DNA of 64,000 nt from Streptococcus sp. zg-86 (GTDB lineage Bacteria; Bacillota; Bacilli; Lactobacillales; Streptococcaceae). The notes below the pieces were generated by a model, which did no database searches, had not been told where the DNA came from, and was given only the letters and a program-made list of their open reading frames with translations. Made by a program: the position numbers and the translations under genes. Each line of letters opens with the position of its first letter. Position 1 is the stretch's first letter. Positions 44,171 to 53,235 of the stretch are shown piece after piece. Where the stretch lies: contig NZ_CP072115.1 in NCBI RefSeq assembly GCF_017639855.1, forward strand, positions 682,001-746,000, in the 5' to 3' direction.

Positions 44171-45965
44171 GAGGCTGGGCAAAAACTAGCTGCTCATATA
44201 TAAAAAACGAGCAATTCCAATTAGGAGTTGCTCGTTTTCCATTTCATGCTTTATAATTATAATAACCACAAAACAACTAGAAAGGCATGAAAATGTATAA
44301 ACAGTATAACACAAATCAGCTTAGTTTGGAATTAAATATTGCTTGGGACTTACCTGCTACGCATGAGGCACGTCTGATTAGTCAGTTTGTGGATACTATT
44401 CCTCAATCCGTTCTCCTAGAAGAAACTTCCCACACAGGTCGTCCTGCCTTTCATCCAGCTATGTTGCTCAAAATGACCCTATTCGCCTATGCTCGCCAAG
44501 TTTTCTCTGGTAGAAAAATCCTCCAAATGAATGAGGAAGTCATTCCTATGAAATGGCTGAGTCAGGATACCTACGTCTGTTATCGAACCATAAATAGTTT
44601 TCGGGCCTCTACACACGCCAACCAGCTTATCAAAACTGCTTTCATCTACTTCACTCTCCTCCTCAGAGAGAATGGATTGATTGAAGATAAAGCTCTCTTC
44701 ATTGACGGGACTAAGGTAGAAGCTGATGCCAACAAGTACTCCTTCACGTGGAAAAAGGCCGTTGAGCGCTATGAAGATGCCTTGAATGGAAACATTTCTG
44801 CCCTCTATGACAAGCTAGTCCAAGAAGGGGTGAATACTGCCTTGTCCAAGGAAGAATGTCTCACTAGCGAGGGACTAAACCAACTCCTACAAGAGACCGA
44901 ACAAGTACTAGATGAGTTGGAAAATGCTATCTCACAAGAGCCTAAAGTCATTAAAGGTGGATCGACCAACAGACAGAAACGAAGAAGAATTAAGAAACTT
45001 AAGAGAAAGTTGAAAGAGGATTTTCTTGTTCGGAAACAAAAGTACGAACGAGATAAACAGATTTTACAAGAGCGAAATTCCTATTCTAAAACAGATCCTG
45101 ATGCGACGTTTATGAGGATGAAAGAGGATCATATGAGGAATGGTCAGCTCAAACCTGCTTACAACCTTCAACTTGGTACAAATAGCCAGTTTGCCTTAGC
45201 TTACGGATTGTATCCGAATCCAACTGACACTCGTACACTCAAACCTTTTCTTCAATCCATCCAAACCTTAGAACTCTTTCAACACATTGTCGCGGATGCA
45301 GGTTATGGTAGTGAAGAAAATTACAGCTTTATCGTTGATGATCTGGAGAAAACGCCTCTAATTCCCTACGGAACATATCAGAAAGAGCAGAAGAAAAGCT
45401 ACAAGAAGAGTGATGCCAATCCTGAAAACTGGACTTACCTAGAAGATTCTGACCAGTGGATAAAACCAGCTGGAGTTGTCTACTCGTTTAAGAATTATTC
45501 ACGAAGAACGGAAAAGTATGGATTTGAGAAAGATAGTAAGATTTACGAAGCTGATCCTGTACAAGCTAGTGAAGAGTTAGACCAATTAGCACGGACAGAG
45601 AAAGGAAACCTCAAACAAATTCAGTATAATCCTACGTGGAACTATTTCAAGAACTTAGTCAAAGAGGAATTGACAAGTAAAGAGGGAGCCCGCATTTATG
45701 CCAAACGCAAGGTGGATGTCGAACCTGTATTTGGTAGGATGAAGGGTGTTTTTGGCGTGCGCAGAGTGCATGTCAGAGGTCAAAAAGTGGTTGAAACTGA
45801 GATAGGATTCCTCCTAATGAGCATGAATCTCACGAAATTGGCTAAGAAATTAGTCCAAGATAATAGAGATAAAAATAAAAACACAAATAGTTCGGCTGGA
45901 TTTCATCAAAATCAGCTTGAAGCTATCTGTGTTTTTTATTTACTGGCTAGTTTTTGCCCAGCCTC
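44171..45965. mobile_element. IS1182-family insertion sequence
   Basis: A 1795-bp element with perfect 20-bp terminal inverted repeats GAGGCTGGGCAAAAACTAGC. It sits where the rlmD-type terminator hairpin should be in repeat D copy 2: the left flank ends AGTAAAAC and the right begins TTTTTGTCGT. No clear direct target duplication. Inside the left end, AACGAGCAA/TTGCTCGTT forms a terminator-like hairpin that may shield the transposase from outside transcription. Confidence 0.9.
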
Positions 45966-46008
45966 TTTTTGTCGTATGGTGGGTAAGTATCAGAGCAAGA
46001 ATTTTTGA
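44287..46008 (+). CDS. IS1182-family transposase
   Basis: DDE transposase with an N-terminal DUF772 domain (HTGRPAFHPAMLLKMTLFAYA; WLSQDTYVCYRTINSFR), a first catalytic Asp in FIDGTKVEADANKYS, a second in IVADAGYGSEENYSF and the Glu region VEPVFGRMKGVFGVRRVHVRG. The core is intact. No stop codon is met before the right inverted repeat, so the frame runs 14 codons into flanking DNA and ends at 46006-46008. The C-terminal tail is therefore partly host-derived. Confidence 0.9.
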   Translation: MKMYKQYNTNQLSLELNIAWDLPATHEARLISQFVDTIPQSVLLEETSHTGRPAFHPAMLLKMTLFAYARQVFSGRKILQMNEEVIPMKWLSQDTYVCYRTINSFRASTHANQLIKTAFIYFTLLLRENGLIEDKALFIDGTKVEADANKYSFTWKKAVERYEDALNGNISALYDKLVQEGVNTALSKEECLTSEGLNQLLQETEQVLDELENAISQEPKVIKGGSTNRQKRRRIKKLKRKLKEDFLVRKQKYERDKQILQERNSYSKTDPDATFMRMKEDHMRNGQLKPAYNLQLGTNSQFALAYGLYPNPTDTRTLKPFLQSIQTLELFQHIVADAGYGSEENYSFIVDDLEKTPLIPYGTYQKEQKKSYKKSDANPENWTYLEDSDQWIKPAGVVYSFKNYSRRTEKYGFEKDSKIYEADPVQASEELDQLARTEKGNLKQIQYNPTWNYFKNLVKEELTSKEGARIYAKRKVDVEPVFGRMKGVFGVRRVHVRGQKVVETEIGFLLMSMNLTKLAKKLVQDNRDKNKNTNSSAGFHQNQLEAICVFYLLASFCPASFCRMVGKYQSKNF

Positions 46009-46236
46009 TGAGTGTGTAGGTTTGATAGCATGATGATGAGGTGATTTATTTCCGTAAACCTTAGGGAAATGTAGTTGTTTCCTCATAGCTAGGAGGAAAA
46101 AGACGATGATAGCAATGCAATAGAAAGAAAGTTCAGGAGATGAAAAGTTTATAGCACTGTTCATGGGGATGGCTCTTTTTTGGAAATTATTTGTTCTGAT
46201 TGATATAGTCGAACAGCAAAAAAGAATGATAAAAAT

Positions 46237-46438
46237 CAGAATGTAGACAAACCTCACAATTCAGAAAAACAGTACAATGATAATTCATTTTCTGTAGTTT
46301 TAAGGTTAGAAAATTTGCGAGCGTAGCGAGCACAATACCGGCACCTCCGCCGTGCTAAAAGTGGGAGTGAGACAGAAGACGCTGATGTCCGAAAGCACAT
46401 GAGGATGGTGGCAATAAAAAGAATTTTTCTTCAATCTG
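46237..46438. repeat. CAG...CTG repeat element A, copy 2 (short form)
   Basis: A 202-bp form, CAGAATGTAGACAAACC to TTCTTCAATCTG, lacking the variable middle seen in copies 1 and 3. It is flanked by the 9-bp direct repeat GATAAAAAT (46228-46236, 46439-46447), next to an AT palindrome. Confidence 0.75.
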
Positions 46439-46566
46439 GATAAAAATTTTTTATTTTTTGATAGAAAAAATTTAATAGTCTTTACCTATCACATAGGATA
46501 GAAAATTTGTATTTGTCAGTAGCTTTAATTTCGTCTAAAATGAAGGAAACAAAAGGAGGTCAGACT

Positions 46567-47307
46567 ATGACAAGTTTACAGAATGCTTATCAGATTTTTA
46601 AAGAGGCTAAATTGGTCAATCTAACCCATCAAATTAATGAGAATAGTCCTCATTTCCCTGCCTTGCCAGCATTAGAGAAGAAGGATCTTTTTACTTTGAA
46701 GGATGGGTTCCATGTACAACAATTTAGCGTTGTTGGTCAGTACGGTACACACATTGATGCCCCTATTCACTTCGTTGAGGGTGGTAAATGGTTAGACGAG
46801 CTTGTTTTAGAAGATTTACTCTTGCCTCTGTTTGTGGTTGATAAATCAGAGGCAGTGGCTACGAATCCCAACTATGAACTTAGCAAACAAGATGTTCTTG
46901 ATTTTGAAGCTGTGCATGGTCAAATCCCAGCAGGCAGTTTTGTTGCTTTTAGAAGTGATTGGCATAAACGTTGGCCAGACCAAGCTGCTATGAGAAACCT
47001 TGATGATAAGGGAGCTCAGCAAACTCCGGGTTGGAGCCGTGAAGCATTAGAGTTCTTGATTCACGAACGTCATGTTAAAGCTCTTGGTCATGAAACCTTG
47101 GATACTGATAGTGGTCAAGCTGCGTATGCTAATGGTGGTAGTCTTCACCAAGAGTATTATTTGCTTGAGCAAGGGATTTATCAGGTTGAAGTCTTGGCTA
47201 ACTTAGATCAAGTCCCAGCAACAGGTAGTATCATTTCGATTGCTTATCCTAACTGGGATAAGGCGACTGGTTCGCCAGTTCGTGCGATAGCCTACGTTTC
47301 TGAATAG
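46567..47307 (+). CDS. cyclase family protein (kynurenine formamidase-like fold)
   Basis: Metal-dependent cyclase/formamidase family (PF04199), 246 aa. GQYGTHIDAPIHF carries the HxxxD metal-binding motif, and GHETLDTDSG is the second family signature. AAAGGAGGT precedes the ATG at 46567; an earlier in-frame start at 46507 has no ribosome site. Substrate is unknown: homologs hydrolyse N-formylkynurenine or other amides and esters. It lies upstream of a metY-like gene, 17 bp apart, suggesting a shared transcript. Confidence 0.8.
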   Translation: MTSLQNAYQIFKEAKLVNLTHQINENSPHFPALPALEKKDLFTLKDGFHVQQFSVVGQYGTHIDAPIHFVEGGKWLDELVLEDLLLPLFVVDKSEAVATNPNYELSKQDVLDFEAVHGQIPAGSFVAFRSDWHKRWPDQAAMRNLDDKGAQQTPGWSREALEFLIHERHVKALGHETLDTDSGQAAYANGGSLHQEYYLLEQGIYQVEVLANLDQVPATGSIISIAYPNWDKATGSPVRAIAYVSE

Positions 47308-47321
47308 GATGAAAGAGAGGA

Positions 47322-48644
47322 ATGATGGATATGGCTAGAGAGTATTCTTTTGAAACCAAGCAACTTCATGCAGGACAAGTCATTGATCCTACAACTAAAT
47401 CACGAGCAGTTCCTATTTATCAAACGACCTCTTTTGTCTTTGATAGTGCACAGGAAGCAGAAGATATTTTTGCCCTTCGCAAACCTGCTAATATCTATAC
47501 TCGGATTACCAATCCTACGACGGCTGTTTTTGAAGAGAGAATGGCTGTGCTAGAAGGTGGAGTTGGTAGTCTTGCTACGGCTTCAGGTATGGCGGCTATT
47601 ACTTACACTGCATTAGCACTGGCTCATGCAGGAGATCATATTGTTTCTGCGACGACAGTTTATGGTGGAACCTTTAATCTTCTTAGTGAAACTCTACCCC
47701 GTTATGGTATTACCACAAATTTTGTGGATGTGGCAGATTATGAGGCTATAGACCAAGCTATTCAGGAAAATACAAAGTTTCTTTTGGCTGAAACCCTAGG
47801 CAATCCTCTTGGGAATGTCGCAGATTTGGAGAAGTTAGCTGAGATTGCTCATAAACATCAGATTCCATTAGTTGTTGATAATACCTTTGGAACGCCCTAT
47901 CTCATCAATGTTTTCTCTCATGGGGTGGATATCGCTGTTCACTCTGCAACTAAGTTTATCGGTGGTCATGGAACGACGATTGGTGGTGTGATTGTTGACT
48001 CTGGTCGCTTTGATTGGGAAGCGTCTGGTAAATTCCCACAGTTTGTTGAGCCTGATCCGTCTTATCATGGATTGTCTTACACGAAAGATGTCGGGGCAGC
48101 AGCTTTTATCACAGCTGTTCGTACACAGTTGCTCCGTGATACAGGAGCTAGTATCTCGCCGTTTAATGCCTTCCTCCTAACACAAGGCTTAGAAACCCTA
48201 TCCTTACGTGTGGAACGGCATGTCGAAAATGCGAAGGCAGTAGCTGAATATTTAGAGAAACACCCTAAAGTAAGGAAAGTGAATTATGCTAGCTTGCCTT
48301 CAAGTCCCTACTATGATTTAGCTCAGAAGTATTTGCCACTAGGAGCCAGTTCTATCTTTAGCTTTGAAGTTGAGGGCGGTGCAGTAGAGGCTCGTAGGGT
48401 GATTGATAACTTGGAAATCTTCTCCAACTTAGCGAATGTTGCAGATGCAAAATCATTAGTGGTTCATCCTGCTACAACAACTCATGGTCAGATGTCTGAA
48501 GAAGACTTACTCGCTTGTGGTATCAATCCAAGCCAGATTCGATTATCTATCGGCTTAGAGAACGTTAAGGATTTAATTGAAGATTTACAGATTGCCTTGG
48601 ATAAAGCATTTGAGAATGAAGACAGTAAGGGTCGCATTTTTTAG
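47322..48644 (+). CDS. O-acetylhomoserine sulfhydrylase-type PLP enzyme
   Basis: Cys/Met metabolism PLP-dependent enzyme (440 aa) of the MetY type: FETKQLHAG N-terminus, SRAVPIYQTTSFVF, YTRITNPTTAVFEERMAVLEGG, the PLP-phosphate site SGMAAITYTAL, Lys in VHSATKFIGGHGTTIGG and VVHPATTTHGQM. It would make homocysteine from O-acetylhomoserine and sulfide. Three ATGs (47322, 47325, 47331) follow GAGAGG; the family alignment favours 47331. It lies in a methionine neighbourhood with metK 1.2 kb downstream. A cystathionine synthase role is a lesser alternative. Confidence 0.88.
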   Translation: MMDMAREYSFETKQLHAGQVIDPTTKSRAVPIYQTTSFVFDSAQEAEDIFALRKPANIYTRITNPTTAVFEERMAVLEGGVGSLATASGMAAITYTALALAHAGDHIVSATTVYGGTFNLLSETLPRYGITTNFVDVADYEAIDQAIQENTKFLLAETLGNPLGNVADLEKLAEIAHKHQIPLVVDNTFGTPYLINVFSHGVDIAVHSATKFIGGHGTTIGGVIVDSGRFDWEASGKFPQFVEPDPSYHGLSYTKDVGAAAFITAVRTQLLRDTGASISPFNAFLLTQGLETLSLRVERHVENAKAVAEYLEKHPKVRKVNYASLPSSPYYDLAQKYLPLGASSIFSFEVEGGAVEARRVIDNLEIFSNLANVADAKSLVVHPATTTHGQMSEEDLLACGINPSQIRLSIGLENVKDLIEDLQIALDKAFENEDSKGRIF

Positions 48645-48662
48645 TAATGAACACAGATATTA

Positions 48663-48705
48663 GTAGTGAGGAGATTTCCGATAGGAGATTTCTTCACTAC
48701 TTTTT
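48663..48705 (+). terminator. terminator after the metY-like gene
   Basis: GTAGTGAGGAGA pairs with TCTTCACTAC (a bulge near the loop), followed by TTTTT. Confidence 0.75.
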
Positions 48706-48719
48706 CAAGTGTATTAAGC

Positions 48720-49255
48720 TGATAGCATTTTGATGCTAGATATCCTGATGAGAACTGGCAAGGCATCTTTTTTTCTTGCAATCTGTTCAAGGTATGCGGG
48801 ACATGCGGTATTGCGTATTGAAAATGAGATACGAAAGCAGGGAATTATTCAAGACAAAGAAGTAACATCATGCGTACAGTATTCGAAAGTGATATCAGTA
48901 AAGAAAGCTCAGAAGTAGCGTTTCTTGTAGATAGCAAAAAATTCATAGCTACACTATGCTAAAGTGAATCGGTTACACTAATCTAGACAGAATTTAGAAG
49001 TTTTTAGTGAGAGATAAGTCCAAGAGTCATAGGTATTTGATAACTCAGACTGACATGAATGCCTTTGTGATTTTACAAATGGACATAGTTCTTGACTTGG
49101 AGGGGGAGGATAGTCAAACATGTCACATGTCTCTCTATACACAAACTCCATCTTGAAAGAACGATAAGTACTCTTTACAGAAATAGTAGAACCTCGATTG
49201 TTCTTCTCTTTTTTTATCTCAAAATTCCTTTTAAAAAATATGAATTTTCTTTCGA
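48720..49255. other. non-coding or decayed stretch
   Basis: A 62-codon frame at 48730-48918 (RYAGHAVLRIENEIRKQG) has no ribosome site and no recognised domain; it may be a gene remnant. A 159-codon minus-strand frame at 48978-49457 overlaps the metK leader and looks accidental. I see no RNA gene or repeat here. Confidence 0.4.
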
Positions 49256-49259
49256 AACA

Positions 49260-49268
49260 TGGTATACT
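49260..49268 (+). promoter_or_regulatory. extended -10 promoter of metK
   Basis: TGGTATACT just upstream of the riboswitch. The -35 is weak. The transcript would begin near 49275, at or just inside the 5' end of the aptamer. Confidence 0.65.
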
Positions 49269-49270
49269 AG

Positions 49271-49818
49271 AGAGGTTATGAGTCCCGAAAAGGCGATTGT
49301 TTACCCAAAAAGAAAACAATCGGTGCTTTGTAACTTTTAACTTGGCAACAATGTCGGTAGCAAAGCTACGCGTCATTGTATAGCAGTCGCTATTAGGCGA
49401 CCTGCTTAGCCAACTTACTAGACTGGGAAAGGTCTTAGTAACGAATCCCTTTCCCAATCTTCGTAACTGAACTAAGAAAAACGGCTCCTATGTCGCACTT
49501 TTTTCTACGGTTGTCACTATGCTAGTAGGGCTACGAACTGTGTTCGTTCTATCTCCAAGCTTCAAAGGTCTACTAGACCTTTGAAAGCGCGTTACTAGAT
49601 TTCCACAAGCGAAAATCTCGTTCTCTTGGGAAACCGTCATAACTTGATTATAGTAGTAAAGTCATATGTCATTGTACAGCAGTCGCTATTAGGCGACCTG
49701 CTTAGCCAACTTACTACTGTTGATGAGTCAGTCGATTGAGAGGTAGGGTGTCGAGCGGTTGTAGGGAATTGGTCAGCTAGTAGTTGTTTTTCTAGGATCA
49801 TTTTTATTTAAAGGGGGA
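49271..49818 (+). promoter_or_regulatory. SAM-III (S-MK box) riboswitch with a very long linker
   Basis: The 5' half has AGTCCCGAAAAGGC, a hairpin GATTGTTT/AAACAATC and GGTGCTTTGTAAC (to 49333), matching the conserved CCCGAAAGG and TGCCTTGTAAC of the S-MK box. The 3' half is GGGGGAC (49813-49819), which contains the metK Shine-Dalgarno and can pair with GTCCC. SAM binding should sequester the ribosome site. About 470 nt of other sequence separates the halves. Confidence 0.82.
49371..49717. repeat. 50-bp direct repeats inside the metK leader
   Basis: Copies at 49371-49420 and 49667-49716 (sharing TCATTGTA, AGCAGTCGCTATTAGGCGAC and CTGCTTAGCCAACTTACTA) differ at about two positions. Each folds AGCAGTCGC against GCGACCTGCT. 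The 250 bp between them have no recognised feature. Confidence 0.8.
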
Positions 49819-49825
49819 CATGAAG

Positions 49826-51019
49826 ATGTCAGAACGTAAACTTTTCACTTCTGAATCGGTATCTGAGGGGCATCCGGATAAGATTGCGGATCAGATTTCC
49901 GATGCGATTTTAGATGCGATTTTAGAGCAGGATAGCGAGGCTCATGTAGCAGCTGAAACAGCTGTTTATACAGGGTCTGTCCATGTGTTTGGAGAAATTT
50001 CAACGACTGCTTATGTCGATATTAACCGTGTCGTACGAGATACTATTGCAGAGATTGGCTATACCAATACGGAGTATGGTTTTTCAGCTGAAACAGTAGG
50101 TGTACATCCGTCGTTGGTTGAGCAATCACCTGATATTGCTCAAGGGGTCAATGAAGCCTTGGAAGTTCGTGGCAATGATGATCAGGATCCGTTGGATCAG
50201 ATTGGAGCTGGGGATCAAGGATTGATGTTTGGTTTTGCTGTAGATGAAACGCCAGAATTGATGCCGTTGCCTATTTCGCTTAGTCATCAATTGGTGAAGA
50301 AATTAGCAGATTTACGTAAATCAGGTACGATTTCCTATCTGCGTCCAGATGCCAAGAGTCAGGTGACCGTGGAATATGACGAAGACGATCAACCGGTTCG
50401 TGTGGATACAGTCGTTATTTCAACCCAGCATGACCCAGAAGTGAGTCAGGAAACGATTCGCAAAGACATCATCGAGCAGGTGATTCAAGCAGTTATTCCA
50501 GCCCGTTATTTGGATGAGGAGACCAAGTATTTTATCAATCCGACAGGTCGATTTGTCATTGGTGGTCCGCAAGGAGATTCTGGCTTGACAGGCCGCAAGA
50601 TTATCGTAGATACTTATGGTGGTTATGCACGTCATGGTGGTGGTGCTTTTTCTGGAAAAGATGCGACAAAAGTCGATCGTTCAGCCTCTTATGCTGCCCG
50701 CTACATTGCTAAAAATATCGTAGCAGCAGGTTTGGCCAAGAAAGCAGAAGTTCAGCTAGCCTATGCGATTGGAGTGGCTCATCCTGTTTCGGTACGGATT
50801 GATACCTTTGGAACCAGTACCGTTGCTGAAAATCGTATTGAAGCAGCTGTTCGAGAATTGTTTGACCTTCGTCCAGCAGGTATTATCCAGATGCTAGATT
50901 TGAAACGACCAATTTATCGCCAGACGGCAGCATACGGTCACATGGGACGGACAGACATTGACCTACCATGGGAACGCTTGGATAAGGTTGAAGTGCTGAA
51001 GCAAATAGTAGAAGATTAA
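49826..51019 (+). CDS. metK: S-adenosylmethionine synthetase
   Basis: Makes SAM from methionine and ATP. SVSEGHPDKIADQISD, GAGDQGLMFGFA, GPQGDSGLTGRKIIVDTYGG, HGGGAFSGKDATKVDRSA and AYAIGVAHP are the family signatures. The ATG at 49826 lies eight bases after GGGGGA; an ATG at 49820 is too close. That gives 397 aa, the usual size. The Shine-Dalgarno is part of the upstream SAM-III riboswitch, so translation should fall when SAM is high. Confidence 0.97.
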   Translation: MSERKLFTSESVSEGHPDKIADQISDAILDAILEQDSEAHVAAETAVYTGSVHVFGEISTTAYVDINRVVRDTIAEIGYTNTEYGFSAETVGVHPSLVEQSPDIAQGVNEALEVRGNDDQDPLDQIGAGDQGLMFGFAVDETPELMPLPISLSHQLVKKLADLRKSGTISYLRPDAKSQVTVEYDEDDQPVRVDTVVISTQHDPEVSQETIRKDIIEQVIQAVIPARYLDEETKYFINPTGRFVIGGPQGDSGLTGRKIIVDTYGGYARHGGGAFSGKDATKVDRSASYAARYIAKNIVAAGLAKKAEVQLAYAIGVAHPVSVRIDTFGTSTVAENRIEAAVRELFDLRPAGIIQMLDLKRPIYRQTAAYGHMGRTDIDLPWERLDKVEVLKQIVED

Positions 51020-51021
51020 AA

Positions 51022-51077
51022 AAGAGGAGTGGTGTACGGTTACGTTGAGGTAGTAGCCGACTGATGCCACTCTTTTT
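51022..51077 (+). terminator. metK terminator
   Basis: AAGAGGAGTGGTG and TGCCACTCTTTTTT can pair across a long loop; the T-run is clear. Confidence 0.6.
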
Positions 51078-51252
51078 TGATTCAGAAAAGCTTGAAATGG
51101 AGGGGGTGGAGATGGTTTTGATTATACAGCCTGAAGGTCAGTAGATTGGTTATTTGATGAATCTTCAATTGTTAAACTAGCTATTTAGTTCGATATATGA
51201 TACAATGAACTGTATGCCTTTTTGGCGAATTTGAGAAAGAGATTTGAATAGT

Positions 51253-52512
51253 ATGAGAAGAATTGTGATTAATGGTGGTCGTCCATTGAAAGGAAGTGTA
51301 ACCATCAGCGGAGCGAAAAATTCAGTTGTGGCTCTGATTCCAGCAATTATTTTAGCAGATGGTATTGTGACCTTGGATGGTGTTCCAGAGATTTCAGATG
51401 TTGACAGTCTCATTGACATCATGGAGACGATGGGAGCGAGTGTCAAGCGTAGTGGGGATTCCTTGGAAATTGACCCTCGTGGTGTTCAGGATATGCCCAT
51501 GCCCTTTGGTAAAATCAATAGTTTGCGTGCTTCCTATTATTTTTATGGTTCTTTGCTTGGTCGTTTTGGTCAAGCCATTGTGGGGCTACCAGGAGGTTGT
51601 GACTTAGGACCGCGTCCGATTGACTTGCATTTAAAGGCTTTTGAAGCAATGGGTGCAACCATGACCTACGAAGGACTGAATATGAATCTTTCTACCAATG
51701 GGAAACGAATCCAAGGAGCACATATCTTCATGGATACAGTCAGTGTTGGTGCTACGATTAATACTATGTTAGCAGCTGTTAAGGCAGAGGGTCGTACGGT
51801 GATTGAAAATGCAGCCCGTGAACCAGAAATTATTGATGTGGCAACGCTTTTAAATAATATGGGTGCCCATGTTCGTGGAGCGGGTACTGAAGTGATTACG
51901 ATTGAAGGTGTTACAGAACTGCATGGTACGCGTCACCAAGTGATTCCTGATCGGATTGAAGCAGGAACCTATATTGCCCTTGCGGCGGCGATTGGTGAAG
52001 GAATTCAGATTGACAATGTTCTCTACGAACATTTAGAGGCATTCATTGCTAAGTTAGAGGCGATGGGTGTTCGGATGACAGTATCAGAAGATAGTGTTTT
52101 TGTTGAAAAACAAGATAGGCTAAAGGCTGTTAGTGTCAAAACCTCTCCTTATCCAGGATTTGCAACAGACTTGCAACAACCCCTTACCCCCTTATTGCTT
52201 AAGGCAGAAGGGACAGGAACGATTACGGACACCATTTATGAGAAACGTGTTGGTCATGTGCAAGAATTGGCTAATATGGGAGCAGATATTCGTGTTTTAG
52301 GAAGTCGCATCAGCTACCAAGGGCCAAACAAGCTGAATGGTACACGTGTTAAAGCAACGGATTTACGAGCAGGTGCTGCGATGGTCATTGCAGGATTGAT
52401 GGCTGAAGGTCGTACTGAAATTACCAATATTGAGTTTATCCTTCGAGGATATTCCAATATTATTGAAAAACTACAAGATTTAGGTGCAGATATTCAATTA
52501 GTGGAAGAATAG
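51253..52512 (+). CDS. murA: UDP-N-acetylglucosamine 1-carboxyvinyltransferase (MurA/MurZ)
   Basis: First committed peptidoglycan step, transfer of enolpyruvate from PEP to UDP-GlcNAc. SGAKNSVVALIPA, the catalytic Cys in GLPGGCDLGPRPIDLHL (about 115), DRIEAGTY and DLRAGAAMVIAGLMAEG are diagnostic. I start it at ATG 51253 (419 aa); an upstream TTG adds MNS only. Streptococci carry two paralogs, MurA1 and MurA2/MurZ; which one this is cannot be decided here. Confidence 0.95.
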   Translation: MRRIVINGGRPLKGSVTISGAKNSVVALIPAIILADGIVTLDGVPEISDVDSLIDIMETMGASVKRSGDSLEIDPRGVQDMPMPFGKINSLRASYYFYGSLLGRFGQAIVGLPGGCDLGPRPIDLHLKAFEAMGATMTYEGLNMNLSTNGKRIQGAHIFMDTVSVGATINTMLAAVKAEGRTVIENAAREPEIIDVATLLNNMGAHVRGAGTEVITIEGVTELHGTRHQVIPDRIEAGTYIALAAAIGEGIQIDNVLYEHLEAFIAKLEAMGVRMTVSEDSVFVEKQDRLKAVSVKTSPYPGFATDLQQPLTPLLLKAEGTGTITDTIYEKRVGHVQELANMGADIRVLGSRISYQGPNKLNGTRVKATDLRAGAAMVIAGLMAEGRTEITNIEFILRGYSNIIEKLQDLGADIQLVEE

Positions 52513-52548
52513 GCTGTTGATTAACTTGGCTAAATGGCCACTCTACAA

Positions 52549-52604
52549 GAGTGAGTGAGGGAAATCGAGAAGGAACTGACCGATTGGGACTCACTCATTT
52601 TTTG
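52549..52604 (+). terminator. terminator after murA
   Basis: GAGTGAGT and ACTCACTC enclose a 32-nt loop, followed by ATTTTTTG. Confidence 0.6.
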
Positions 52605-52618
52605 ATAAGGAAGAAAAG

Positions 52619-53167
52619 ATGACGATTTGGGAACCTCTTGCAAGATATGCCTACTTTGAAACAGACCGTCTGCTTCTCCGCCCTTTTTCTTATGAAGATA
52701 GAGAGGATTTGCATGCGATTCTTTCGAATCCCTTAAATACAGAATATCTCATGCCAAGTGCTATGAACTTAGCAGAGACAACCAATCTGCTTGTCCATAC
52801 TTTTCTAAAATCGCCCTTAGGAATTTGGGCAATCGAAGAGAAAGAAACTGGACAGATGATTGGCTGCATTCGCTTTGAAAACATTGAGGAGAAAAAGAAG
52901 GAAGCTGAAATAGGGTATTTTCTAAGGCAGTCTTTCTGGGGACAGGGATTGATGACAGAAGTTCTTCAGACACTGGCTTACCTAGCCATTCACCATATGG
53001 TTTTTCAGAAGATATCTGTCATTACCCATATAGAAAATACAGCCAGTCAGCGTGTGGCAGAAAAGGCTGGTTTTCAGAAAGTGCGCCAGTATAAGGGTAG
53101 CGATCGATACAGTCATAGAATGCGGGAGTATCTGGCTTTTCAACTACTTGCAAGGGATAAGATATAG
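52619..53167 (+). CDS. GNAT acetyltransferase (RimJ/RimL-like)
   Basis: Acetyl-CoA-dependent N-acetyltransferase of 182 aa: TDRLLLRPFSYEDREDL start, EIGYFLRQSFWGQGLMTEVLQTLA (acetyl-CoA loop) and ENTASQRVAEKAGFQKV. Substrate is unknown; relatives acetylate ribosomal proteins or small amines. GGAAGAAAAG precedes the ATG. It stands between murA and map as a short gene with a terminator on its upstream side. Confidence 0.85.
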   Translation: MTIWEPLARYAYFETDRLLLRPFSYEDREDLHAILSNPLNTEYLMPSAMNLAETTNLLVHTFLKSPLGIWAIEEKETGQMIGCIRFENIEEKKKEAEIGYFLRQSFWGQGLMTEVLQTLAYLAIHHMVFQKISVITHIENTASQRVAEKAGFQKVRQYKGSDRYSHRMREYLAFQLLARDKI

Positions 53168-53235
53168 ATTTCGTTAAGAATGACTATTAGAATCGTCAAT
53201 CTGATAGTAAGAAAAAATAATAGATGAGGAATGAA

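Noticed and set aside
48978..49457. 159-codon minus-strand gene upstream of metK
   Set aside because: It overlaps the conserved SAM-III riboswitch, has no domain-like sequence and no ribosome site.
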